Source: Heliocidaris erythrogramma (lineage: Eukaryota > Echinodermata > Echinoidea > Camarodonta > Echinometridae). From it: a stretch of DNA of 64,000 nucleotides. Every line of letters begins with the position of its first letter. Position 1 is the stretch's first letter. The notes under the pieces were generated by a model. It worked only from the letters and a program-made list of their open reading frames with translations. It was not told where the DNA came from and ran no database searches. The translations under genes were made by a program, and so were the position numbers. Shown piece by piece: positions 54,923-64,000 of the stretch. The stretch is taken from positions 25,668,199 to 25,732,198 of the forward strand of contig CM046864.1 in NCBI GenBank assembly GCA_025617745.1. The letters are read 5' to 3'.

Positions 54923-55069
54923 ATGGATAGCATCGTTTCTTCAAATCAACAATCAAGCGAGAACGAGGATTTCAACATGGAGTCAAGCTGCAGCGACGAC
55001 TGGCACTTGGAGCTGAGCGAATCCATGGACTCCGATGGGATGACGTCATGTCATTCGTTCTCATTGTAG
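54923..55069 (+). CDS. Small acidic ORF, 48 codons, unknown function
   Basis: ATG at 54923 lies in an excellent Kozak context (TTCACCATGG). The product starts MDSIVSSNQQSSENEDFN, continues MESSCSDDWHLELSESMD and ends SDGMTSCHSFSL with TAG. It is Ser/Asp/Glu-rich with one Trp, no signal peptide and no membrane segment. An in-frame TAA in the TATA box rules out an upstream extension on this strand unless an intron intervenes. No homolog is recognised. It could be a true microprotein gene, the first exon of a longer gene, or a relic. AATAAA is near 55430. Support is from context only. Confidence 0.45.
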   Translation: MDSIVSSNQQSSENEDFNMESSCSDDWHLELSESMDSDGMTSCHSFSL

Positions 55070-55860
55070 TACATGCACAAGTCTATACCAATCCAAAATT
55101 ATAACATGAAAAGAATTATAATATGAACTGAATTATTAATTATTTATGATAAAGAGTGTCGGTACATTTATTCAAATCTTAATTTAAGTCTATACAAAGA
55201 AAGTAACATGAAGGGGGGGGGGGGGGGGGTGGTTGTCACATGTCCGAAAAGTCTTCGACAAGCAACAGCAAAAAGAAAGAAAGAAAGAAAGAAATTGCTG
55301 GTGCCCTTTTGTAGCGAGCTCCAGCCATGGGGCGATTTTGTGTGTTGAGTATCCCCCTTGACCGGACCGTATTTTGGCTAGTTCGACAGTCCATCGTTAT
55401 GTGTTCTTTATAAAGGCCGATTGATTGAAAAATAAAGTAAAAGAGAAAATGTAAATATGAACCCTTTACACTGCTTTCTATAAACTAGATGTATATTCTA
55501 CGTACATTGAGGAGATATTACGAGATTCTTTGAGAAAACAAATCCGAGAGAGCTGCCAAGCTTCATTTATTTTTTCATCCGAGGCCTTAAAAACACTGTT
55601 TCTATAAAATATGCATTTTATTAATGATTTGGGTGCGTAGTAATCCAGGACCACACATTTTCGTCATTGTTTTTCATTTCCATCCCCCCCCCCCCCCCTG
55701 AAAGTGCTGCCCTTGGCATGTGCCCCCTCTATCCGCTCCGTTTAATACACCACTGGACCGTGCGAGACAGAAGAAAGGTTGATGTAGCAAAATCGGATTA
55801 TATGGATCTCGCTTTGAATTCTGAATTGTAACTTTCTATATCTCACTTATTCACACTATT
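55070..55860. repeat. Spacer with G run, (AAAG)n and C run
   Basis: G run at 55206-55220, (AAAG)n at 55274-55293 and C run at 55685-55698. No gene recognised. Confidence 0.5.
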
Positions 55861-56541
55861 CATCGTCAAGATCTCTTCATTGCGAAGCTGGTTTAAGCCA
55901 TCGCTGTTTAATCTATTGAAAGTAGAGAGGAAATACAAAAGAGTTGGCTTTCAAAACAGAAGTAAGAAGAACTGGGAAGATGACTTACGAACAACGAAAC
56001 TATTGATACACGATAATAATAAGGGGTAAATTCTGTAACCCTTTGAAAAGCCGAAAAGAAAATAAGCCTTTTAACCAGAAAGAACAGTACATGTATCTGT
56101 GTAGAGATTATGAAACAAGGACAAAGAGAGAGAGAGAGAGAGAGAAAATCAATAATCGTCTCTTGCTGGAGGTGACTTAATCCTTGTTCTTTGAAAGGGG
56201 CGAATTCTCTACCTCTTTAAAAACATGGCGAAGAAGAAAAGAAATTAGCTATTAGACACCAGTAGATTGTACACATTTTTTTTTGGAGTAAACTATAAAG
56301 CGGAGAGACTCGATGACTTTCAAGCTAAGACGCGCGTTATCTTCATCATGTTCATACTGCCTGTTAGCCAGGGGCGGATACAGGATTTTCAGAAAGGGGG
56401 GCACACACTGAGGAACCCTCCGTTTGACGAAGCCAAACGGCCATCTGGGGGGTCTGGGGCATACTTTGTCAACACAATACGCCCCTTGCGCCCCCCCCCC
56501 CCCCCCTCTGCTTATTCTCTTATTCGTTAAAGCCGAACAGA
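55861..56541 (+). repeat. Array left flank with hAT-like poly(C) fragment
   Basis: Diverged relatives of the array units (AGGTGACTTAATCCTTGTTC, GGGGCGAATTCTCTACCTCT near 56168-56215, also at 58985-59030). Then GGGGCGGATACAGGATTTTC at 56371, a GTTTGACGAAGCCAAACGGC block and a C run (56491-56506). The latter block is repeated at 57570-57690. Confidence 0.7.
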
Positions 56542-58720
56542 CTAAGAAGCAGTTTATCTCTATCCCGCTTTTGAACATGACGATAAAAAGCGGCCAATTC
56601 TATAACTCTTTTTAACAGACGAAAATAAAAGAAAATTATTTTGTAAAGCTAGAATGAAAAGGCCCTCGGTTGCGATAGTGAAACAAGTATCTGATTTTTT
56701 TAAGCTTGAGTTAAATATAGAGCGGGGAGAAACGATCTTTCAAGCTAAGATGCAGACACGAAAGAGTTAGCTTTCAAAATAGAATTAAGAAGAACAGTCG
56801 AAATTTGGATACACGTGAAAGATTTAGAAGGAGAGAGAGAATTGTCTGGGTGTCAATTTTTACGAAAAGCAGTTGTCATTATTATTTATATTTTAAGCTC
56901 TAGTTAACTAGAGCGGCGCTAAGAAGCAGTTTATCTCTATCCCGCTTTTGAACATGACGATAAAAAGCGGCCAATTCTATAACTCTTTTTAACAGACGAA
57001 AATAAACGAAAATTATTTTGTAAAGCTAGAATGAAAAAGCCCTCGGTTGCGATAGTGAAACAAGTATAGAGCGGAGAGAAACGAACTTTCAAGCTAAGAT
57101 GCAGACACGAAAGAGTTAGCTTTCAAAATAGAATTAAGAGGAACAGTCGAAATTATGATACAGGTGAAAGATTTAGAAGGAGAGAGAGAATTGCCTGGGT
57201 GTCAATTTTTACAAAAAGCAGTTGTCATTATTATTATTTTTTAAGCTCTAGTTAACTAGAGCGGCGCTAAGAAGCAGTTTATCTCTATCCCGCTTTTGAA
57301 CATGACGATAAAAAGCGGCCAATTCTATAACTCTTTTTAACAGACGAAAATAAAAGAAAATTATTTTGTAAAGCTAGAATGAAAAGGCCCTCGGTTGCGA
57401 TAGTGAAACAAGTATCTGATTTTTTAAAGCTTGAGTTAAATATAGAGCGGGGAGAAACGAACTTTCAAGCTAAGATGCAGTTTGTCTTCGTCATGTTCAT
57501 AACCGCCAGTCAACATGATGATAATTAGCGGCCAAATCTCTTATTCGTTAAAAAAGCCGAACAGACAAGGAGTTTGACGAAGCCAAACGGCCATCTGGGG
57601 GGTCTGGGGCATACTTTGTCAACACAATACGCCCTTGCGCCCCCCCCCCCCCTCTGCTTATTCTCTTATTCGTTAAAGCCGAACAGACAAATAGTTAGCT
57701 TTCAAAATAGAATTAAGAAGAACAGTCGAAATTATGATACAGGTGAAAGATTTAGAAGGAGAGAGAGAATTGCCTGGGTGTCAATTTTTACAAAAAGAAG
57801 TTGTCATTATTATTATTTTTTAAGCTCTAGTTAACTAGAGCGGCGCTAAGAAGCAGTTTATCTCTATCCCGCTTTTGAACATGACGATAAAAAGCGGCCA
57901 ATTCTATAACTCTTTTTAACAGACGAAAATAAAAGAAAATTATTTTGTAAAGCTAGAATGAAAAAGCCCTCGGTTGCGATAGTGAAACAAGTATCTGATT
58001 TTTTTAAGCTTGAGTTAAATATAGAGCGGGGAGAAACGATCTTTCAAGCTAAGATGCAGACACGAAAGAGTTAGCTTTCAAAATAGAATTAAGAGGAACA
58101 GTCGAAATTATGATACAGGTGAAAGATTTAGAAGGAGAGAGAGAATTGTCTGGGTGTCAATTTTTACAAAAAGCAGTTGTCATTATTATTTTTTTTAAAG
58201 CTCTAGTTAACTAGAGCGGCGCTAAGAAGCAGTTTATCTCTATCCCGCTTTTGAACATGACGATAAAAAGCGGCCAATTCTATAACTCTTTTTAACAGAC
58301 GAAAATAAACGAAAATTATTTTGTAAAGCTAGAATGAAAAGGCCCTCGGTTGCGATAGTGAAACAAGTATCTGATTTTTTAAGCTTGAGTTAAATATAGA
58401 GCGGGGAGAAACGAACTTTCAAGCTAAGATGCAGTTTGTCTTCGTCATGTTCATACCGCCAGTCAACATGATGATAATTAGCGGCCAAATCTCTTATTCG
58501 TTAAAAAAGCCGAACAGACAAGAAAGAGTTAGCTTTCAAAATTGAATTAAGAAGAACAGTCGAAATTATGATACAGGTGAAAGATTTAGAAGGAGAGAGA
58601 TTGTTCGGGCGTTAATTTAAAAAGATTAAAGCTCTATTAACTATAGAACAGCGCTAAGAAGCAGTTTATCTTTATCCTGCTGTTGAACATGGGGAATTGA
58701 TGATAAAAGAAATGAAGCTT
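56542..58720 (+). repeat. Tandem array, unit about 375 bp
   Basis: CTAAGAAGCAGTTTATCTCT recurs at 56542, 56919, 57268, 57846, 58222 and, diverged, 58654. Each unit runs through AACATGACGATAAAAAGCGG, CCCTCGGTTGCGATAGTGAA, GAAACGAACTTTCAAGCTAA and GAAAGATTTAGAAGGAGAGA. CTCTAGTTAACTAGAG, a perfect 16-bp palindrome, precedes four of the units. One unit (57480-57680) contains the hAT-like poly(C) fragment. No ORF of note. Confidence 0.9.
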
Positions 58721-59869
58721 TTTAACCATACAGAAAAGGACCTGTCTGGAGATTATGACTCAAGCTCGTGATTGAGAAGCAGGGACCGCGGAACCGGGCT
58801 GGGGGCTGCAGCCCCCTCACTTTTTCAGTAAACACGTGCAAACGTATGGCAGTGCAAAAATGTGGTTATACACGCAGCCCCCCCCCCCCCCCCCCCTTAG
58901 CCCCTCCACTTTCCAAGACGTTCCACGGCCCCTGAGAAGGACAATGGGAGAGAAGAAAAATCAATCGTCTCGCGAAGGCAGGATGTGACTTAATCCTTGT
59001 CTTTGAAAGGGCGAATTCTGTACCTCTTTGATATGGCGAAAAGAAAATAAAGACGCTTTTATAAACATTTTTTAAAGGTAGAACTAACTAGAGCAGGATA
59101 CATTTTCTTTATTATGATTCTGTTTTATTCCATCGTTGTTTAATCTGGTAATAAGTAAAGAGCGAACCGAAAAGAGAGTTAGCATTCAAAAGAAAGAAAT
59201 AAAACTGTGGAGATTATGAAACAGGCGCGTGATGTATAAGGAGAGAGAGAAAATCGTGTGTTAATTCGTCAGCTTAAGAAAGCGGCGATTTCTATTGCTC
59301 TTTCACAAGACGAAAAGTAAAAAAAGTAAGCTTCATACGCAGACATCAACGATCTCTGTCAATATTATTCTTGGTAAAGACTAGTCTAATCAGTAAATTT
59401 GCCAAAATTGAATGACTTTGCGACAATCGAATCCAAGCTATAAAAAGAAAGCAAATAACATTGAAAGAAATCAAGTTTACATGATTAATTTAGAAAAAGA
59501 TATAATGATATAAAAAACTCTGAAAGTTTGAACCATAATCTAATAAATTTCCCCGCACAAAATGACAGAATTATAAACCTTTTGACTATAGCTAGGTTAA
59601 TCAACCCTTTAAGAAAATCATACCGGCATAGGAAAGGCTCAACGAAAAAAGCATGAAGTTGATGCGGGAAGCTTTTTCAGTGCCGTGAAACTACTTGATT
59701 TGTTACCCTTTAAAGCGTTAGAATTCATGGCTTAAATGAATTAGAATTCATGTTTTCATGAAAAGAGATCCTAAAGAAACATAAGGACTAGTTTTTATTA
59801 GAATTAATAAACGGTTGCTAAGGGCTTTATAAAAATCTAGTTGACATTACAAACGAAAATGCTGCATGA
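58721..59869. repeat. Diverged array relatives and poly(C) fragment
   Basis: GACCGCGGAACCGGGCTGGG then GGCTGCAGCCCCCTCAC at 58788, a C run at 58879-58897, and older relatives of the array flank (58985-59040, 59215-59245). After 59350 nothing is recognised. Confidence 0.5.
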
Positions 59870-60110
59870 CTGCAAAACGGAAGTCAAACTTTGGAAGCGT
59901 TTTTCCCGAAGAAATACTTTGCCACAGCCCTACTTTACTCAACATTCAAAAGCTATTATCTCCACTAATACTCACTCTCTAGAGTTGAACTATATACCAA
60001 ATTAAAGCTTATGAAACGGAGAATAATAATCAATAATAAAATGCAATTTCAAAAAATGCGACTTCTGTCTCATTTTGACGTGAGGGGTCACATTTATTTT
60101 GGGAAATGTG
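59870..60110 (+). repeat. Dispersed repeat R1, copy 3 (empty-site copy)
   Basis: Reverse-complement match to 1790-2095, including CGACTTCTGTCTCATTTTGA at 60060 and ACGGAAGTCAAACTTTGGAA at 59878. It has ACTCTAGAG once where copy 1 has it twice around an insertion. Confidence 0.8.
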
Positions 60111-60537
60111 TTTTATTATTTTAGCGAGACTAATTACACTTTTCTGAATCCTTCTGTATTTTTCCATTTTTTTTTCTCGATTTTCAAGCTGTTCAACTTT
60201 GTTGATGCATTTATAAAATATATAAGATATTAATATTTATAACTTTAGCCGCCTCGTAATAAGAAAAGAACTACGGTAACCATTTTTACAGTATTCATGT
60301 GTTTGTTTGTTTTTCTTTATTATAATCATCTTTACAGAATCGTTTCGTGGGTATTCTGTCGTTATCTATTCTCAATTTTGCCACAGATTATAAGCTCTCA
60401 GCGGTCGGAAGACTTATGAAATCAGAGAGTTCAAAACGGACTAAATCAGTTCAATTTTCGCTAACGTCTAAAAAATATAAAATAGGGGAAATGTTCAATA
60501 ATAACTCCTCTGTTATGATTGGTACGCTGGTACAAGA

Positions 60538-60572
<35 letters not shown>

Positions 60573-60663
60573 GCGAAAGGAAATGAGAGAATAATGATTG
60601 CGTAGCTTAAATCAAAGTTCCCCCAGAGCTGTCCTCCCTTTTTGAAATTTTTTGCTGAAAAAA
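60111..60663. repeat. AT-rich spacer with (TA)n
   Basis: (TA)n at 60538-60570. No gene recognised. The 20 bases just left of the tRNA (60645-60663) hold the T-run terminator on the minus strand. Confidence 0.5.
60651..60663 (-). terminator. Pol III T-run terminator
   Basis: On the minus strand TTTTTT begins within three bases of the tRNA 3' end, as expected for RNA polymerase III termination. Confidence 0.7.
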
Positions 60664-60735
60664 TGTCTCTGCCGGGAATCGAACCCGGGTCGTTGGCTTA
60701 GAACGCCAATGCCTTAACCACTAGACCACGGAGAC
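60664..60735 (-). tRNA. tRNA-Arg (anticodon TCT)
   Basis: On the minus strand 72 bases fold as a cloverleaf. Acceptor GTCTCCG pairs with CAGAGAC except one C-A mismatch at the sixth pair. The D arm contains TGGTCTAGTGG, a good A box. The anticodon stem TTGGC/GCCAA is perfect, with loop GTTCTAA (anticodon TCT, reading AGA). The variable loop is CGAC, and T stem CCGGG/CCCGG encloses TTCGATT. The B box GGTTCGATTCC is perfect. The discriminator is A and no CCA is encoded, as in eukaryotes. No intron. A T6 run right after the gene fits a Pol III terminator. The D-arm sequence is also common in Glu/Asp tRNAs, so identity rests on the anticodon. Confidence 0.9.
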
Positions 60736-60940
60736 GGGTTAGTAGTTTCGACGACACCAGATTCAATTGACCGACAGATTTGACAAATCTTCAACCTTAT
60801 TAATTAATTCCTTTGTCGGGGGCAGGTGAGTTTTGAACAATGACAAGCCGCATGCCTCACTGAATCCAAGCGAATGCTATGAGATACATGTATACATTAG
60901 AATAATTATTAACAATTGTAAGGAAATAACATATACAACA

Positions 60941-60951
60941 TATATATATAT

Positions 60952-60998
<47 letters not shown>
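60941..60998. repeat. (TA)n microsatellite
   Basis: Alternating TA with one interruption (TATAAATATA). A related AT-rich tract lies at 61163-61220. Confidence 0.95.
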
Positions 60999-61000
<2 letters not shown>

Positions 61001-61053
61001 CGTAAAGTGTTTACAGGAACAAAGTTCCGACAAAGTGCAGTGTTAAATATGTA

Positions 61054-61161
61054 GAAAATAAAGTTCACAACATCATATAGAATACACACACAAGAAGCAT
61101 GTTTTTATAAAAACATGCTTCTTGTGTGTGTATTCTATATGATGTTGTGAACTTTATTTTC
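61054..61161. repeat. Perfect 108-bp palindrome with no spacer
   Basis: 61054-61107 (starting GAAAATAAAGTTCACAACAT) is exactly the reverse complement of 61108-61161. The centre is TTTTTA|TAAAAA. (TA)n tracts flank both sides. Confidence 0.95.
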
Positions 61162-61334
61162 CTAATATATATAATATAAAATATATAATTTATTTATATA
61201 TATAAATTTATTTATATATTCGGGATTATTCTTTTTTATAACCAACAACTCCGATCCGCCTTTGGAAAAGCAAGTAATCGAAGATGGATATATTTTGTTA
61301 GATGCCTTTTGCTGAGTTATATGACTTTCCCAAA

Positions 61335-61690
61335 ACGGGGGGGGGGGGGGGGCAATGTTATTACAACATGGACACCATGCCCATACAGGAATTTACAAAA
61401 TGGGCCCTGAAAAGTAATCAACTTTCGAACTCAGAATACCCGAACCAAGTATTGTGTAATGTGTTCACCACCCTAAACATGAAGGGGGATAATGTCAGCT
61501 GTGAAAAGTATAACCCCCCCCCCCCCCCGATTTTAGCATTTTTTATACCCATTTCACTGTATTATTATATCATCATGATGGGCACGTTCATCGCCGGGTA
61601 TTGAAAAGAAAGAAAAAAAAACTTTTAATGTGTTTTTGTGTACAGCATGGTGCGCACCTTGTCATGGCATTGCCCCCCCCCCCCCCCCCG
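61335..61690. repeat. Homopolymer-rich spacer
   Basis: G run at 61339-61352 and C runs at 61515-61529 and 61673-61689. A plus-strand frame between them has no recognised domain. Confidence 0.5.
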
Positions 61691-61696
61691 GAAAAT

Positions 61697-61815
61697 GGAT
61701 GTGTAGCGACAATTTGTAGAACACTATTCAACGTGTAAAATGCCCGAATTGGAGCTCCATTGACAAAATCGGGGATTAGCTGAACTGCTTCGTTCGTATT
61801 TTCTTTGTTTCTCAT
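61697..61815 (-). CDS. Candidate exon, unknown protein
   Basis: On the minus strand CCTGTCTTTTCATTGCAG is a strong splice acceptor. The following frame reads RNKENTNEAVQLIPDFVNGA, then PIRAFYTLNSVLQIVATHPF before running into a poly(G/C) tract. No stop over 40 codons, no low complexity and no clear donor. No domain recognised. It might be a real exon cut by a poly(C) repeat, or chance. Confidence 0.25.
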
Positions 61816-61845
61816 CTGCAATGAAAAGACAGGAAATCTATTCAT

Positions 61846-62887
61846 GCTTTTGAAACCGTTAGAACCCTAAGCTGCGCTCAGTTTATCGTTCGTAATTTAT
61901 GTCGCTTGACTGAATATATTGAGTTCAATAAAATGTGAATAATGTTACTTTTTTATACAGAAAAACAATTCAGCAGACGAAGCAATAATGAAAGTTTGTG
62001 TGATGCTGATGATGAGAATTGTGAACTCCATAATAAACCTATGAATGTAAGAGAAAAAAAGTAGAAGAAAATGCCCTCAAAAGATTTTCATCTATACTTC
62101 ATTATGCATTTGATTTTTTTTTTTGCCTCATGACTCCTTCCCGCGATAAAAAACAGCTGCATGATTCCATTGCACGCGCGATCACTTCAGGAGTTCAAAG
62201 TTGAAAGTGTAATTACGAATACAGTAGGCCTCGACCTACTACTACTTTCATTTGCTCAAACTTTACTCTGTCAGCTCCAACCCCGTCAAAAAAATCCGAT
62301 CAATGATAAAATAAACTTTCGTGGAAAATATATTAAAAAATGAAAAAAAGTTTCTAATATGAAAATCAATCCGGTGGCAAAGCTGGAGAAAAAGACCCGG
62401 CCCGCGAGGCGAAGTGGTCGATCGATCTAATTGCATAAACTATGCAAATAAGGCAGAGATCGAGGGTACACGTAATTCATATGGAAATGATAGAGCGTGC
62501 GTGCACATTTGATTGGCGGTTTCTGGCAGTGAGCCTGAGCGTTGCTATGTGCGCTTTTCGATTCGGAGTTCAAGATGTTTTGAAACTGTTTTTCTACCCC
62601 AAATCGTTATCATTTCAAAGTAAAACAAAGCAAACCACTATGTCAAATGTACAATCATTCGAATCAGTATGGATTTATGTTTATTCATGTAGTAATAGTA
62701 AAATAAATGGTGTAAAAGTGGGCTGGTCTCTTCGATTTTCTCAGGCCGCATATATCTCAAACTTGCTAAAACGTCGTAGCTTTCGCGCCTTTTAATACTG
62801 GGAAAGAAACTTTTTTAAGCTTCCCTTCTCCTTTTCGTACATTTCTTTGTTTTTCCTGTTTTCTGTACTCTTTCTCTTTCCTAAAAC
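61846..62887. other. No gene recognised
   Basis: AT-rich. An octamer ATGCAAAT occurs near 62443, without a TATA box or convincing ORF nearby. A plus-strand frame at 62442-62795 has no recognised domain. Confidence 0.4.
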
Positions 62888-63387
62888 NNNNNNNNNNNNN
62901 NNNNNNNNNNNNNNNNNNNNNNNNNNNNNNNNNNNNNNNNNNNNNNNNNNNNNNNNNNNNNNNNNNNNNNNNNNNNNNNNNNNNNNNNNNNNNNNNNNNN
63001 NNNNNNNNNNNNNNNNNNNNNNNNNNNNNNNNNNNNNNNNNNNNNNNNNNNNNNNNNNNNNNNNNNNNNNNNNNNNNNNNNNNNNNNNNNNNNNNNNNNN
63101 NNNNNNNNNNNNNNNNNNNNNNNNNNNNNNNNNNNNNNNNNNNNNNNNNNNNNNNNNNNNNNNNNNNNNNNNNNNNNNNNNNNNNNNNNNNNNNNNNNNN
63201 NNNNNNNNNNNNNNNNNNNNNNNNNNNNNNNNNNNNNNNNNNNNNNNNNNNNNNNNNNNNNNNNNNNNNNNNNNNNNNNNNNNNNNNNNNNNNNNNNNNN
63301 NNNNNNNNNNNNNNNNNNNNNNNNNNNNNNNNNNNNNNNNNNNNNNNNNNNNNNNNNNNNNNNNNNNNNNNNNNNNNNNNNNNNNNN
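62888..63387. other. Assembly gap (500 N)
   Basis: Exactly 500 unknown bases, a fixed-size scaffold gap. True distance is unknown, so features either side may not be adjacent. Confidence 1.
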
Positions 63388-63442
63388 TGTCTATTGTAGC
63401 TTTCGGTATGGCATATTTAGCCAGATGGTCATGCCTACCAAA
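63388..63442 (+). CDS. Candidate exon fragment at gap edge
   Basis: After the gap an open frame reads SIVAFGMAYLARWSCLPK and ends at a strong donor, AA then GTAAGTTG (GT at 63443). The start lies in the gap. No domain is recognised; a single donor after 18 codons is weak evidence. Confidence 0.25.
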
Positions 63443-63474
63443 GTAAGTTGCTGGAGAGATGGCATGTGGCATAG

Positions 63475-63520
63475 ACAGGGGCGGATCCAGGATTTCCCAA
63501 TAGGGAGGGGGCGGAAATTT
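63475..63520 (+). mobile_element. hAT-like terminus fragment
   Basis: CAGGGGCGGATCCAGGATTT at 63477 followed by GGGAGGGGGCGGAAATTTG. CAGGG starts and an internal G run are typical of many hAT ends; no partner end is found. Confidence 0.55.
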
Positions 63521-63689
63521 GAAAATTGCAAAGTTCAATCACCAATTACATTAACTCATTACATAGGAGTACCCTACCTGTATCTGCGCACGAGCTCAAT
63601 TTCGAACTCGACGTGACAGGTGTCTCTTATACAATTTTTTTTTTAATATACGTATTTCTGCGATGACTGACGTCACTTACCCGATCAAT

Positions 63690-63835
63690 TTGTGGATTCT
63701 ACATCTGGCGAGCGAGCGAGCAAATTTTTGGCACTTTAATTTTAAAGCCTTTAGAGGAAATATTATTACCAAAATATACGAGATAAGGTATTTACATCTG
63801 ATATTCGGGCAGTTCGCTCTGCTGTCCGAACATCG
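63690..63835 (+). repeat. Poly(C)-repeat family fragment
   Basis: GGCGAGCGAGCGAGCAAATT and TGATATTCGGGCAGTTCGCT match unit landmarks of clusters 1 and 2, without the C tract. Confidence 0.55.
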
Positions 63836-64000
63836 GGTGACTTTGTTTGTTTATTCATTGGAACATAAAAGTCATTTATATACATTTGAATGCTGAATAT
63901 GAGTATATTGAAAATTGATATTTAACTCACAAAAAATTAGAACACAGGAGACCGTCGTCATGAGCGAATTGCTTGATATCGACGAATTTTGCACTGTCAT
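63836..64000. other. No feature recognised
   Basis: End of window; AT-rich with no supported gene. Confidence 0.4.

Noticed and set aside
62442..62795. Octamer near 62443 as a promoter for the following frame
   Set aside because: No TATA box, poor start context and no coding signal.
1..64000. CRISPR arrays, operons or phage-like gene clusters
   Set aside because: Introns, eukaryotic tRNA signals, LINEs and Gypsy elements show this is animal DNA; the tandem arrays lack the short repeat and unique spacer pattern.

Overview
The window is eukaryotic, intron-bearing, AT-rich and very repeat-dense. It looks like a marine invertebrate. An echinoderm, probably a sea urchin, is my inference: the C-type lectin exon style, the short poly(C)-bearing repeats and the palindromic repeat at 31.8-32.2 kb remind me of echinoid genomes, but I could not run a search. 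There is no prokaryotic gene organisation, and most of the DNA is transposable-element (TE) debris.

Host genes are few. Three minus-strand exons with compatible splice phases make up one secreted C-type lectin gene spread over about 28 kb: signal-peptide exon 37115-37169, N-terminal lectin exon 25609-25757 and central lectin exon 8657-8748. Its introns hold most of the TE load, and its C-terminal exon is not seen. A tRNA-Arg(TCT) gene lies at 60664-60735 (minus). A 48-codon ORF at 54923-55069 (plus) has a strong start context, with a TATA box and an octamer upstream. Three further single exons (47.9, 61.7 and 63.4 kb) are only candidates.

Layout. 0-8.2 kb: foldback elements, LINE fragments, a deleted Tc1/mariner element and a TTAA-ended palindromic element nested in a TA-flanked one. 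9.5-13 kb and 24.5-25.4 kb: units of a repeat of about 230 bp that carries a homopolymeric C tract. 13.06-24.51 kb: two nested Ty3/Gypsy retrotransposons (minus). The younger one sits inside the 5' LTR of the older and itself contains a 438-bp insertion copied from the older element's 3' end, flanked by 113-bp duplications. 25.6-37.2 kb: lectin introns with a tandem duplication, dispersed repeats and a CR1/L2-like LINE at 32.3-34.9 kb. 38.7-47.6 kb: a 1.4-1.8 kb block present once inverted and twice in tandem. 41.2-42.0, 48.3-49.0 and 49.4-50.4 kb: tandem arrays with periods of about 148, 157 and 160-220 bp, the last carrying an RFX-type X-box in every unit. A LINE endonuclease gene is split between 42.86-43.38 and 50.49-50.79 kb by a 7.1-kb insertion flanked by a 19-bp direct repeat. 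56.5-58.7 kb: an array with a 16-bp palindrome at most unit junctions. 60.5-61.2 kb: TA microsatellites and a perfect zero-spacer 108-bp palindrome. 62888-63387 is a 500-base assembly gap.

Nothing here forms an operon or pathway. The interest lies in the order of insertions and in the few host exons recovered from among them.
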